Assembly: GCA_902782895.1 (NCBI GenBank)
Contig: CACZPA010000130.1
Coordinates: 1 to 9,487 of the forward strand
Length of the DNA: 9,487 bases
Origin: an uncultured Eubacteriales bacterium
Lineage (GTDB): Bacteria > Bacillota > Clostridia > Lachnospirales > Bianqueaceae
Direction of reading: 5' to 3'
In this document: positions 1 to 6,906 of the stretch, in pieces
Position numbering within the stretch: position 1 is the stretch's first letter
Layout: each line of letters begins with the position of its first letter
Notes under the pieces: model-generated
What the model was told of the DNA's origin: nothing
What the model saw: the letters and a program-made list of their open reading frames with translations, nothing else
The model's database searches: none
Position numbers and translations under genes: made by a program

Positions 1-590
1 AGCATGACAAGGAGCTCCTTTTCGCTGTCCAGCTGCATCCCGTAGAAATCCTCCGCCTGCTCGGCGTTCGCGAGACGGGAGCGGATGATGGTGCCCCCGG
101 ACGCGCCGGCCTGACGGGCTGTTTTCATGACTTCTTCAGTATAGCCGCGGTTCACGGCCACGATGATCAGACCGTAATCGTGGCTTTTTTCTGTGTTCTG
201 CATGGAAGAATCGGGTTCGCTCATCTTTTTGTCTCCTTTCTGGAAAAACTGTTCAGCCTGATCGGTCGCCATGATGGCGATCAGATGATTGACTGCGGAA
301 AGCTTCACGAGCATCAGAATGCCGTTGACTCGCTGCCGGTGGAGAAGTGTCCCTGACAGATGATGGCAGAAGGCCTCTGCCGCGGTTCTGCTTGCAAGGC
401 TCAGGACGAGGTCTTTTTGCGCGGTCTCGAGCCCCAAGAGTTCCATCATTTCGCTCGAAGCGGTCCCGTGTCCGGCAAACTGCAAATGCGTGTGGATCGG
501 CCAGGACTCCAGCTCATCGATCCATACACGGCCTTTCCCTGCCGCGGTTACGGCAAGAAGAGCGAGCATCTCATCGACTTTTTCAGGCAT
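1..590 (-). CDS. Two-domain P-II-like signalling protein, C-terminus cut off by the window edge
   Basis: The reading frame opens at ATG 588-590 and stays open to base 1, giving 196 complete codons, so the C-terminus is missing. Two P-II-type (ferredoxin-like) segments are visible. In the first (about residues 1-115) the best landmark is GHGTASSEMMELLGLE (about 42-57), followed by KDLVLSLAS. The second (from about 136) reads GLIIVAVNRGYTEEVM, then AGASGGTII and EKELLVML, the usual P-II core of strand, helix, GG(T)I turn and strand. P-II proteins bind ATP, ADP or other nucleotides and control a partner protein, classically the ammonium channel AmtB. The start overlaps the end of the DUF1538 gene by 8 nt and has a strong site, AAGGAGGAGGTGA, about 9 nt upstream, so the two genes are translationally coupled. 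The inferred role is sensing for, or gating of, the DUF1538 protein. Residues 117-135 form a charged linker that contains an in-frame ATG with its own ribosome site (see separate entry). Confidence 0.85.
   Translation of the reverse strand, partial: MPEKVDEMLALLAVTAAGKGRVWIDELESWPIHTHLQFAGHGTASSEMMELLGLETAQKDLVLSLASRTAAEAFCHHLSGTLLHRQRVNGILMLVKLSAVNHLIAIMATDQAEQFFQKGDKKMSEPDSSMQNTEKSHDYGLIIVAVNRGYTEEVMKTARQAGASGGTIIRSRLANAEQAEDFYGMQLDSEKELLVM
222..239 (-). promoter_or_regulatory. Internal Shine-Dalgarno and in-frame ATG inside the P-II gene
   Basis: AAAGGAG (233-239) lies 8 nt before ATG 222-224, in the same frame as the upstream start at 590 (exactly 122 codons earlier). It falls in the linker between the two P-II domains and would yield the second domain alone. 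Whether it is used is unknown. It may instead be a relic of two genes joined end to end, or chance. Confidence 0.4.
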
Positions 591-2115
591 CAGGCGTCAC
601 CTCCTCCTTATCATAATACAAAACGGAATCTTCATATCCGCTGATTTTCTCCGCGAGCTTGCGGCGGCGGATCCTCCGGCGGACATTGCTGTAAAGACCG
701 AGCACCTGAATCGTGATCAGCGGCGTGATGGCGACCATCGCGACGACACCGAAGGCATCGGTCAGCAGATTGCCGCCAAGCGCGGTACAGGCACCGACCG
801 CAAGCGGCAGGATAAAGGTTGTTGTCATCGGTCCGCTCGCGACGCCGCCGGAGTCAAAAGCAACGGCCGTATAGAGCGGCGGAACCAGAAAGCTGATCAG
901 CAGGGAAACCGCGTATCCGATCGCGAGGATCGGAAGAATCGGGATTTTCAGCAGAATACGAAGCATCGAGACAGCGAGAGAAATACCGACACCGATCGCC
1001 AGGCCAAGCCCGATAGCGTGCTGGCTGATCGCGCCGGAGGAGATCTCCTCGGCCTGCTTCTTCAGGACGACGACCGCGGGCTCTGCCGATACAACGAAAT
1101 ATCCGATGATAAATCCGACCGGAACGAGGAGCCACGCGTTCGAACCGGAAGCGATCGCGGAACCGAGCAGCCGTCCGGCCGGCATGAATCCGACATAGGC
1201 ACCGGTCAGGAAAAGCGTGAGGCCGGTATAGGTATAAAACATTCCGATCAGGATACGTCCGATCTGTCCCCGGTGGAAGGACCGGGAAATCAGCTGGAAC
1301 AGCAGGAAGACAATCACAAGCGGAAAGAGCGCCGTCGCGACCTCTTTCGCGTGCAGCGGAGCAGCGTTGAGGAAAACCAGGAATGCTTCCCGTGTCGTTT
1401 CCACATGGATCAGAGCCGAATCCGAAGACGAAGCGGTCGGGTGATACAGAATGCTGAGAATCAGAACCGACAGGATCGGACCGATGCTGGAAAGCGCGAT
1501 CAGACCGAAGCCCTCGTCATCGTCGCGGTCTCCGTGGCGCAGCTGGGCAAGGCCTTGTCCAAAAGCCATGATGAAGGGAACCGTGATCGGTCCCGTTGTG
1601 ACGCCGCCCGCGTCGAACGCCGCCGGTATGAAATCGGCCGGGACGAAGAGAGCCAGCAGGATCAGGACAGGGTACAGGATCAGAAGCATCGTTGAGAGCT
1701 TCCAATGAAACACGATCCGCAGCAGCGCGAGCATGAGGAATACGCCGACGCCCGCCGCGACGGAAAAGATCAATACGGCATTCGGAATAGAAGGGATCTG
1801 TTCGGAAAGAACGGTCAGATCCGGCTCGGCAACAGTGACGAGCGCTCCGAGCACAAAGCAGATGATAAGCGGCAGCGTCAACTTGTGGAAGCGGGACATG
1901 CCGGAACCGATGCTTTCACCGAGGGGCTGCATGGACATATCGGAACCGAGCGTGAAAAGTCCCATTCCGAAGATCAGAAGGATCATACCGAACAGAAAAA
2001 GTGTCAGGACGCCCGCAGAAATCGGCGCGATGCTGACGCTGAGGAGAAGGACAATGACAGAGATCGGCAGCACGGACTGTATGGATTCACGCAGTTTTTC
2101 CCGTAAAGCCTTCAC
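583..2115 (-). CDS. DUF1538 family integral membrane protein (putative transporter or channel)
   Basis: A 510-residue, strongly hydrophobic protein with many predicted membrane spans and a charged, Arg-rich cytoplasmic tail (about 478-486). It is built from two homologous halves. AEP at 96-98 recurs at 344-346. AFDAGGVTTGPIT (166-178) recurs as AFDSGGVASGPMT (419-431), followed in each half by FI, a Gly-rich stretch, a (D/E)xFG motif and an I(G/T)P segment. The AFDxGGVxxGPxT repeat is what I recognise as the DUF1538 signature. Two-fold repeats of this kind are common in secondary transporters and channels, but the substrate is not known to me. I chose GTG at 2113-2115 because AAGGAGG (2124-2130) lies 8 nt upstream; an earlier in-frame GTG at 2122-2124 overlaps that site itself and is unlikely. 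The gene is first in an operon with the P-II-like gene, whose ribosome site lies inside its last codons. Family call is firm; transport is inferred from architecture and partner. Confidence 0.88.
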   Translation of the reverse strand: MKALREKLRESIQSVLPISVIVLLLSVSIAPISAGVLTLFLFGMILLIFGMGLFTLGSDMSMQPLGESIGSGMSRFHKLTLPLIICFVLGALVTVAEPDLTVLSEQIPSIPNAVLIFSVAAGVGVFLMLALLRIVFHWKLSTMLLILYPVLILLALFVPADFIPAAFDAGGVTTGPITVPFIMAFGQGLAQLRHGDRDDDEGFGLIALSSIGPILSVLILSILYHPTASSSDSALIHVETTREAFLVFLNAAPLHAKEVATALFPLVIVFLLFQLISRSFHRGQIGRILIGMFYTYTGLTLFLTGAYVGFMPAGRLLGSAIASGSNAWLLVPVGFIIGYFVVSAEPAVVVLKKQAEEISSGAISQHAIGLGLAIGVGISLAVSMLRILLKIPILPILAIGYAVSLLISFLVPPLYTAVAFDSGGVASGPMTTTFILPLAVGACTALGGNLLTDAFGVVAMVAITPLITIQVLGLYSNVRRRIRRRKLAEKISGYEDSVLYYDKEEVTPDA

Positions 2116-2123
2116 CGCAGCCA

Positions 2124-2130
2124 CCTCCTT
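2124..2130 (-). promoter_or_regulatory. Ribosome binding site of the DUF1538 gene
   Basis: AAGGAGG on the minus strand, 8 nt before GTG 2113-2115. It decides the start: the longer option (GTG at 2122-2124) would begin within this element. Confidence 0.75.
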
Positions 2131-2184
2131 TCCCTGTTGATCTGATACTGTTGGATCATCGATTCTATCCTATTTGTAAGCTTT

Positions 2185-2213
2185 ATTATACCATGCGGCG
2201 GAAATGACCGCAA
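2185..2213 (-). promoter_or_regulatory. SigmaA-type promoter of the DUF1538/P-II operon
   Basis: On the minus strand, TTGCGG (2208-2213) is followed after 17 bp by a perfect TATAAT (2185-2190), preceded by TGG, which makes an extended -10. The start of transcription would be near 2178, giving a leader of about 60 nt. The -35 hexamer is identical to that of the divergent pyrF promoter. Confidence 0.75.
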
Positions 2214-2244
2214 GAAAGAATACCGGATAATAATAGGGAAAAAA

Positions 2245-2288
2245 CCGGAAAGATTCCGGAAAGATTTCGGAAAAAATCCGAAACCGAT
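2245..2288. repeat. Four 11-bp direct repeats between divergent promoters
   Basis: CCGGAAAGATT occurs twice without change (2245-2255 and 2256-2266), followed in the same 11-bp register by the degenerate copies TCGGAAAAAAT (2267-2277) and CCGAAACCGAT (2278-2288). The array lies about 67 to 110 bp upstream of the expected DUF1538 start site and about 50 bp upstream of the pyrF -35. A period of 11 bp is close to one helical turn, so a protein could contact all copies on one face, and the A-runs could bend the DNA. An operator role is inference. Confidence 0.6.
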
Positions 2289-2330
2289 TCCAGCAAAACT
2301 CGGCAAAAAACTGCAGAGGAAAACAGTAAG

Positions 2331-2345
2331 CTGTCTTGCGGACAG
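2331..2345. promoter_or_regulatory. Inverted repeat over the pyrF -35 element
   Basis: CTGTC, five bases, GACAG: a perfect 5-bp inverted repeat whose centre coincides with the TTGCGG hexamer (2336-2341). The 3' arm extends to GACAGAC (2341-2347), and the same heptamer recurs at 2376-2382, just after the expected transcription start. This is a possible operator for the pyr operon. The arms are short, so chance cannot be excluded. Confidence 0.35.
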
Positions 2346-2365
2346 ACCGCATCCTGTGATATACT
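2336..2365 (+). promoter_or_regulatory. Promoter of the pyrFKD operon
   Basis: TTGCGG (2336-2341), 18-bp spacer, TATACT (2360-2365) with TGA just before it, an extended -10 (TGnTATACT). Transcription would begin near 2372, leaving a leader of about 43 nt that is too short for a PyrR-type attenuator. Control, if any, should therefore act at the promoter or elsewhere. Confidence 0.7.
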
Positions 2366-2414
2366 AATTCCGTATGACAGACAGAAAACCTTACGGCATA
2401 GAGGAGGTATTATC

Positions 2415-3341
2415 TTGATAGATCTGTTGATTGAACACATTCAGGAGAAAAAGAACCCGACCGTCATGGGACTGGATCCGCGGATGGATCTGATCCCGGA
2501 GGCGATCCGGAACAAAGCTTATGAACAGTACGGAAAAACGCCGCGCGGGGCGGCCGAGGCACTGTTCCTTTTTAACGAAGCGCTGATCGAGGCAACCTTC
2601 GATCTGCTGCCGGCCGTCAAGCCGCAGATTGCGATGTATGAGAGGTACGGTATTTTTGGCGTGGAAGCCTATTACAGAACGATTCTCTGCGCGCATAAGC
2701 GCGGACTGCTCGTCATCGGCGACGTGAAGCGGGGAGATATCGCTTCGACGGCTGCAGGCTACTCGAACGGACATATCGGTGCGGCACAGATAGAGGATCA
2801 CCGCTATATGATGTTCGACGAGGATATGATCACGCTCAATCCCTATCTCGGATACGACAGCATCGAACCGTATTTTGACGATATGAAGGAGTTCGACAAG
2901 GCCATTTTCGTTCTGGTCAAGACTTCCAATCCCGGAAGCGGCCAGATTCAGGATCTGCCGGTCGGAGAGGAGAAGATTCCGCTCTATGAGCATGTCGGAC
3001 GCCTGGTTGAGGAGTGGGGCGAGCCGACGCGCGGATGGTTCGGGTATTCCGAAATCGGCGCGGTCGTCGGCGCGACCTATCCCGAACAAGGCAGTGAACT
3101 GCGCAAAAAGATGCCGCACACCTTCTTCCTGGTGCCCGGTTACGGCGCGCAGGGAGCGACAGCGCAGGATATCGCCCGCTGCTTCGACAAGAACGGATAC
3201 GGTGCGATCGTCAATTCCAGCCGCGGCCTGATCGGAGCCTGGAAGAATAAGAAATACGCGGATTACGGCGAAGAGCATTTCGCAGAGGCTGCCCGTGCCG
3301 CGGTTATCGATATGAAGAACGATCTGAATTCTGTCCTGTAA
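2415..3341 (+). CDS. pyrF: Orotidine 5'-phosphate decarboxylase, type 2
   Basis: Catalyses the last step of UMP synthesis, OMP to UMP plus CO2, in the cytoplasm. The 308-residue length and the motif set fit the long type 2 (PyrF subfamily 2) enzymes rather than the shorter type 1. GLDPR (19-23) begins the substrate pocket. AVKPQIAMYE (67-76) is the Lys strand. GDVKRGDI (102-109) holds the catalytic Asp-x-Lys-Arg-x-x-Asp array. VKTSNPGSG, VPGYGAQGA and VNSSRGLIGAW are the later phosphate-binding loops. The start is TTG at 2415, with GGAGG (2403-2407) 7 nt upstream; the sequence IDLLIEHIQEKKNP before GLDPR fits the family's usual N-terminus. It is first in an operon with pyrK and pyrD. Confidence 0.95.
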   Translation: MIDLLIEHIQEKKNPTVMGLDPRMDLIPEAIRNKAYEQYGKTPRGAAEALFLFNEALIEATFDLLPAVKPQIAMYERYGIFGVEAYYRTILCAHKRGLLVIGDVKRGDIASTAAGYSNGHIGAAQIEDHRYMMFDEDMITLNPYLGYDSIEPYFDDMKEFDKAIFVLVKTSNPGSGQIQDLPVGEEKIPLYEHVGRLVEEWGEPTRGWFGYSEIGAVVGATYPEQGSELRKKMPHTFFLVPGYGAQGATAQDIARCFDKNGYGAIVNSSRGLIGAWKNKKYADYGEEHFAEAARAAVIDMKNDLNSVL

Positions 3342-3353
3342 AGGAGGAAGCGT

Positions 3354-4169
3354 ATGTTTTACGGAAGAGCCGGTCTGATCCGGCAGACGAAGCTTGCGGA
3401 CGGAATCTTCGAGATGATTCTGGATCTGCCGGAGATCGCGAAGTCCGCGGTCCCGGGACAGTTTATCGATCTGTATACGGAGGATCCGTCGCTGCTGCTG
3501 CCGCGTCCGATCAGCATCTGTGATACCGATCCGGAGAAGGGCACGGTTCGCCTGATCTATGCTGTCGTCGGGAAGGGCACGGATTACTTCAGCCATCTGC
3601 CGAAGGGGAGCCGGATCCGCGTATCCGGACCACTCGGCAACGGATATCCTCTTGACGAGGCGGATTCGCCTTTTGTCAGCGAGATCTATGTCGTGGGCGG
3701 AGGTCTGGGCGTTCCCCCTATGCTCTTCCTCGCGAAAGAGCTCTATAAGCGCTATCCGGACAAGCCGATCCGGATCTTCAACGGATTCCGCTCGACACCG
3801 TGGATCGAGAAGGATTTTGAACCGTACGGAGAGGTCTTCTCCGCAAGCGATGACGGAGCGTCCGGCTTTATGGGCAATGTTATCGACGCGATGGAGTATC
3901 GTCAGGTCATGGCCAGGGACATGGATCATGAAGGAATCCTGTATTCCTGTGGTCCGGTGCCGATGCTCAGAGCGCTCCAGAACTGGCAGTCACAGTATGA
4001 GCTGCGCAGTTTCTTCTCTTTGGAAGCGCGTATGGGCTGCGGATACGGCGCGTGTGCCGGCTGTCCGGTCAGGCTCAGAGTGCCGGGCATCGAGCAGGAC
4101 GGCGAAAGACTTGCTTCGGTCTGCAAGGACGGCCCTGTATTTAACGGAGAGGAAGTGATCTTCGAATGA
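3354..4169 (+). CDS. pyrK: Dihydroorotate dehydrogenase B, electron transfer subunit
   Basis: Carries electrons from the FMN of PyrD through a [2Fe-2S] cluster and FAD to NAD+. The 271-residue protein shows the ferredoxin-reductase layout: the FAD-binding motif LLPRPISICD (48-57), the NAD-binding GGGLGVPPM (115-123), a nucleotide-domain CGPVPM (199-204), and at the C-terminus four cysteines, C229, C234, C237 and C257, spaced C-x4-C-x2-C-x19-C for the cluster. All key residues are present. A strong site, AAGGAGG, lies 7 nt before the ATG. The gene begins 12 nt after pyrF and overlaps pyrD by 4 nt (ATGA), as expected for subunits made in fixed ratio. Confidence 0.95.
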   Translation: MFYGRAGLIRQTKLADGIFEMILDLPEIAKSAVPGQFIDLYTEDPSLLLPRPISICDTDPEKGTVRLIYAVVGKGTDYFSHLPKGSRIRVSGPLGNGYPLDEADSPFVSEIYVVGGGLGVPPMLFLAKELYKRYPDKPIRIFNGFRSTPWIEKDFEPYGEVFSASDDGASGFMGNVIDAMEYRQVMARDMDHEGILYSCGPVPMLRALQNWQSQYELRSFFSLEARMGCGYGACAGCPVRLRVPGIEQDGERLASVCKDGPVFNGEEVIFE

Positions 4170-5071
4170 AACCGGAACTGAAAGTGAATTTTGCCGGCGT
4201 TTCGCTGAAGAATCCTCTGGTAACGGCTTCCGGCACCTATAATCCGGAAGCGTCGGGACAGTTCTACGATCCGTCGATTCTTGGCGCGGTTACGCTGAAA
4301 GGCGTCTCGGCAGAACCCTGGAACGGCAATCCGACGCCCCGTATCGCGGAAACCTACGGCGGCATGCTGAATTCCGTCGGTCTGCAGAATCCTGGCGCAA
4401 AAGAGTATCTGGAACATGAGATTCCGTATATGAAGCAGTTTGATACGCGGGTGATCGTCAATCTTGCCGGTCACAGTATCGAAGAGTATGAGCAGGTTAC
4501 GGAGATGCTCCGCGGCGCGGACGGGATCGATCTGTTTGAACTCAATATTTCCTGTCCCAATGTCAAAGAGGGCGGAATGACTTTCGGGACGAATCCGCAT
4601 ATGGCGGAACGGGTCGTTAAGGCTGTCAAGCAGATCGCGGATAAACCTGTGATCGTGAAGCTGAGTCCGAACGTGACGGATATCACGGAGATCGCACGGG
4701 CTGCTGTCGCGGGCGGCGCGGACGCGTTGTCGCTGATCAATACGCTGCTCGGCATTCGGATCGATATCCGCAGGAGGAAACCGATTCTCGCAAGAGGAGT
4801 GGGAGGTTTCTCCGGACCGGCGGTCAAGCCTGTTGCCGTCCGGATGGTCTGGCAGGTGGCACACGCCGTGGATGTACCGGTTCTCGGTATGGGCGGTGTT
4901 TCGACCGGCGAGGACGTGGTGGAGATGATGATGGCCGGCGCGTCCGCTGTGGCGCTTGGAACGGTCTGTCTGACCGATCCTCAGGCTCCGGTGCGCGTGC
5001 TGCGGGAGCTGGAAGAGACACTGGAAAAGCTTGGTATTCACGACGTCAACGAGATCCGCGGATGTGTATAA
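4166..5071 (+). CDS. pyrD: Dihydroorotate dehydrogenase B (NAD+), catalytic subunit
   Basis: Oxidises dihydroorotate to orotate at an FMN centre and passes electrons to PyrK. The 301-residue protein is a class 1B enzyme. NPLVTASGTYN (16-26) starts the FMN pocket. NSVGLQNPG (69-77) binds substrate. FELNISCPNV (124-133) carries C130, the catalytic base expected for class 1 enzymes, where class 2 has Ser. VKLSPN (164-169) holds the conserved Lys. GVGGFSGPAVKPVA (211-224) and GMGGVSTGED (241-250) bind the FMN phosphate. The ATG overlaps the pyrK stop by 4 nt, with GAGAGGAAG just upstream. The neighbour often found after it in Clostridia, pyrE, is absent; an esterase gene follows after 89 nt. Confidence 0.95.
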   Translation: MKPELKVNFAGVSLKNPLVTASGTYNPEASGQFYDPSILGAVTLKGVSAEPWNGNPTPRIAETYGGMLNSVGLQNPGAKEYLEHEIPYMKQFDTRVIVNLAGHSIEEYEQVTEMLRGADGIDLFELNISCPNVKEGGMTFGTNPHMAERVVKAVKQIADKPVIVKLSPNVTDITEIARAAVAGGADALSLINTLLGIRIDIRRRKPILARGVGGFSGPAVKPVAVRMVWQVAHAVDVPVLGMGGVSTGEDVVEMMMAGASAVALGTVCLTDPQAPVRVLRELEETLEKLGIHDVNEIRGCV

Positions 5072-5160
5072 GATAGTGTCCTTGACTGCGGCAAGCAGAA
5101 TAAGGCGCACCCAGACAGAAAAGAACCAAAATGGATAAAATGATAAAGGAGTCATAGGTC

Positions 5161-5985
5161 ATGAGAGTTTTTGATATTCCATTATCCGATAAAACAGGAG
5201 AGCACGAGCCTTATATGACGGCTTATCTGCAGGAGCCGATGCCGCAGGATCCGGAGAAGAAGCTTCCGGCGGTCGTGGTATATCCGGGAGGCGGTTATAC
5301 GCATCTGGCCGCGCACGAAGGCGAGCCGGTCGCGATGGCCTATTCGGGTTACGGTTTCCAGACCTTTGTGCTGTACTACAGCCTGGCTCCGTACGCGCAT
5401 TATCCGGCGCAGCTGCTCGATGGCGCGCGTGCGCTTTCCGTCATCCGCGAGCATGCGGAGGAGTGGAACGTCGATCCGGAGAAAATCGCGATCCTTGGCT
5501 TCTCGGCGGGCGGACACGCGGCCGCGACACTTGGCTGTCTGTGGGACAGCCCGGAGGTGCGGGAAGCGGGTCTTGATCCGTTAAAAGCCCGTCCGGATGC
5601 CTGTATTCTCGGGTATTCCGTCATTACGACAAAAGAAGGGCTCTGCCATGAGGGCTCGGTTGTGAGCCTGCTGGGGGACAGAATCGGTGAGCTGCGGGAA
5701 GCGATGGCTTTGGAATCCCGCGTTACGGAGAATACGCCTCCGATGTTCCTGTGGCATACGGCCGCGGACGGAGGGGTGCCGGTCGAGAACAGCCTGATGA
5801 TGGCGGAAGCGCTTTCTGCAAAGAAGATTCCGTTTGAACTGCATGTTTTCCCGAGCGGGAATCACGGCCTGTCGCTTGCGAACCGCCGCGTTATGCAGGG
5901 GCATCCGGAGCGGAATATCCCGGAGGTCGCGAAATGGCTGCCGCTCAGCGCTGACTGGCTGGTAAGGACATTCGGCCTGGAGTAA
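5161..5985 (+). CDS. Alpha/beta hydrolase, acetyl-esterase type (first of a tandem pair)
   Basis: A cytoplasmic serine esterase, with no signal peptide or membrane span in 274 residues. The oxyanion loop reads VVVYPGGGYTHL (38-49), where many relatives have HGGG. The nucleophile is S115 in GFSAGGH (113-119). The acid is D203 in the WHTAADGGVPVENS segment (198-211), and the base is H235 in GNHG. This set, with REHAEEW(N)VDPEKI before the nucleophile, matches the carbohydrate acetyl-esterase group (acetylxylan esterase or BD-FAE-like), which removes acetyl groups from sugars. Being intracellular, it would act on imported acetylated oligosaccharides; the substrate is an inference. AAAGGAG (5145-5151) is 9 nt before the ATG. 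The next gene is a clear paralog. The 89-nt gap after pyrD shows no terminator and no convincing promoter, so read-through from pyrD is possible. Confidence 0.85.
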   Translation: MRVFDIPLSDKTGEHEPYMTAYLQEPMPQDPEKKLPAVVVYPGGGYTHLAAHEGEPVAMAYSGYGFQTFVLYYSLAPYAHYPAQLLDGARALSVIREHAEEWNVDPEKIAILGFSAGGHAAATLGCLWDSPEVREAGLDPLKARPDACILGYSVITTKEGLCHEGSVVSLLGDRIGELREAMALESRVTENTPPMFLWHTAADGGVPVENSLMMAEALSAKKIPFELHVFPSGNHGLSLANRRVMQGHPERNIPEVAKWLPLSADWLVRTFGLE

Positions 5986-6021
5986 GCGCTGCAGCTATAG
6001 AAAAAGAAAAGGAGGGTCACG

Positions 6022-6843
6022 ATGAGGTTTTTAAGCTTTCATTTGGACGCGACGCCGGATCAGGGTGATCCGGTACTGGAGTGTTATCTGCTGGAAACAA
6101 TGCCGGGTGAGAAGCCACAGCATTTTACTTCCGTAATTGTATGTCCCGGAGGCGGATATACACATCTGTCCCCGCGGGAAGGCGAGCCGATCGCGATGGC
6201 TTTTGCCGCGAAGGGCTATCACACATTTGTCCTGCGGTATTCGCTGAAACCGGTCACGTACCCGAAGCCGCTGCTGGACGCGGCCAGAGCGATCAGCCTG
6301 ATCCGCGAACACGCGGAGGAGTGGGATCTCGATCCGGAGAAGATCGTGATCGGAGGCTTTTCAGCCGGAGGACATCTGTCCGCCGCGATCGCGACATTCT
6401 GGAATGACAAGAGGATCGAGAAAGCCGGCATCGACTGCCGCAAGGCCCGTCCGAACGGTGTTTTCCTGGGATACGCGGTTGTGAGCGCGGGTGAGGACGA
6501 AGCAAATCCCGGCCCCTTCGCACAGCGTCTGTGCGGAGAGCTGATAAATGATCCGGAGATGCGCAAGTTCGCGTATATCCCGAATCACGTCACCGAAGAG
6601 AACCCGCCGGCGTTTATCTGGCATACGGCGACAGACCCCGCGGTTCCCGTCGTAAACGCGCTGCGGATGAGTAAAGCTCTGTCCGCAAAGAAGGTTCCGT
6701 TCGAGCTGCATATCTATCCGAAAGGAACGCATGGTCTCGCGCTGGCCAATGAACATACCTGCAACGGGGATCCGGAGATGGTGATTCCGGAAGTCGCGGG
6801 ATGGATCGATCTGTGCTGCGACTGGATCCGCAGGACGATCTGA
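6022..6843 (+). CDS. Alpha/beta hydrolase, acetyl-esterase type (second of a tandem pair)
   Basis: A paralog of the gene just upstream, nearly equal in length (273 residues) and colinear throughout. The oxyanion loop is VIVCPGGGYTHL (38-49), the nucleophile S114 lies in GFSAGGH (112-118), the acid is D205 in HTATDPAVPV and the base H237 in GTHG. Shared blocks include EGEP(V/I)AMA, REHAEEW, DPEKI, KARP and LSAKK(I/V)PFELH. The segments between the nucleophile and the acid (about 125-195) diverge most, the part that usually shapes the substrate pocket, so the two enzymes may have different substrates. The gene is cytoplasmic, starts 36 nt after its paralog and has GGAGG (6011-6015) 6 nt before the ATG. 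The exact substrate is unknown. Confidence 0.85.
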   Translation: MRFLSFHLDATPDQGDPVLECYLLETMPGEKPQHFTSVIVCPGGGYTHLSPREGEPIAMAFAAKGYHTFVLRYSLKPVTYPKPLLDAARAISLIREHAEEWDLDPEKIVIGGFSAGGHLSAAIATFWNDKRIEKAGIDCRKARPNGVFLGYAVVSAGEDEANPGPFAQRLCGELINDPEMRKFAYIPNHVTEENPPAFIWHTATDPAVPVVNALRMSKALSAKKVPFELHIYPKGTHGLALANEHTCNGDPEMVIPEVAGWIDLCCDWIRRTI

Positions 6844-6906
6844 TCTCGGGCGGGCAGCCGTTTTTCAACAGTCTGAACTAAATAATTATATACAGGAGGG
6901 TCACCA

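Noticed and set aside
1..224. A separate single-domain P-II gene starting at ATG 224
   Set aside because: The frame is open without a stop from 590, and the upstream part carries its own P-II-type motif, so one two-domain gene is the better call; the internal start is kept as a finding.
490..1695. A 401-codon plus-strand open frame opposite the DUF1538 gene
   Set aside because: It encodes an extremely charged Arg/Asp/Gln-rich sequence, typical of the antisense of a hydrophobic membrane protein, and has no family motif.
2366..2414. PyrR-type attenuator or riboswitch before pyrF
   Set aside because: The leader is only about 43 nt and contains no terminator/antiterminator pair or anti-terminator loop.
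2391..3929. A 512-codon minus-strand open frame opposite pyrF and pyrK
   Set aside because: It lies wholly antisense to two certain pyr genes, and its sequence has no recognisable domain; long shadow frames are common at this GC content.
5082..5087. TTGACT as the -35 of a promoter for the first esterase
   Set aside because: No acceptable -10 lies 16-19 bp downstream.
3926..5155. A 409-codon minus-strand open frame opposite pyrK and pyrD
   Set aside because: Antisense to certain genes, with an Arg/His/Ile-rich composition typical of a shadow.
6847..6865. GC-rich hairpin followed by five T after the second esterase, as a terminator
   Set aside because: The stem is only about 4 bp and needs a bulged G, too weak to call.
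6864..6892. TTCAAC-N17-TATATA as a promoter for the reductase gene
   Set aside because: It would start transcription at the ribosome binding site itself, leaving almost no leader.
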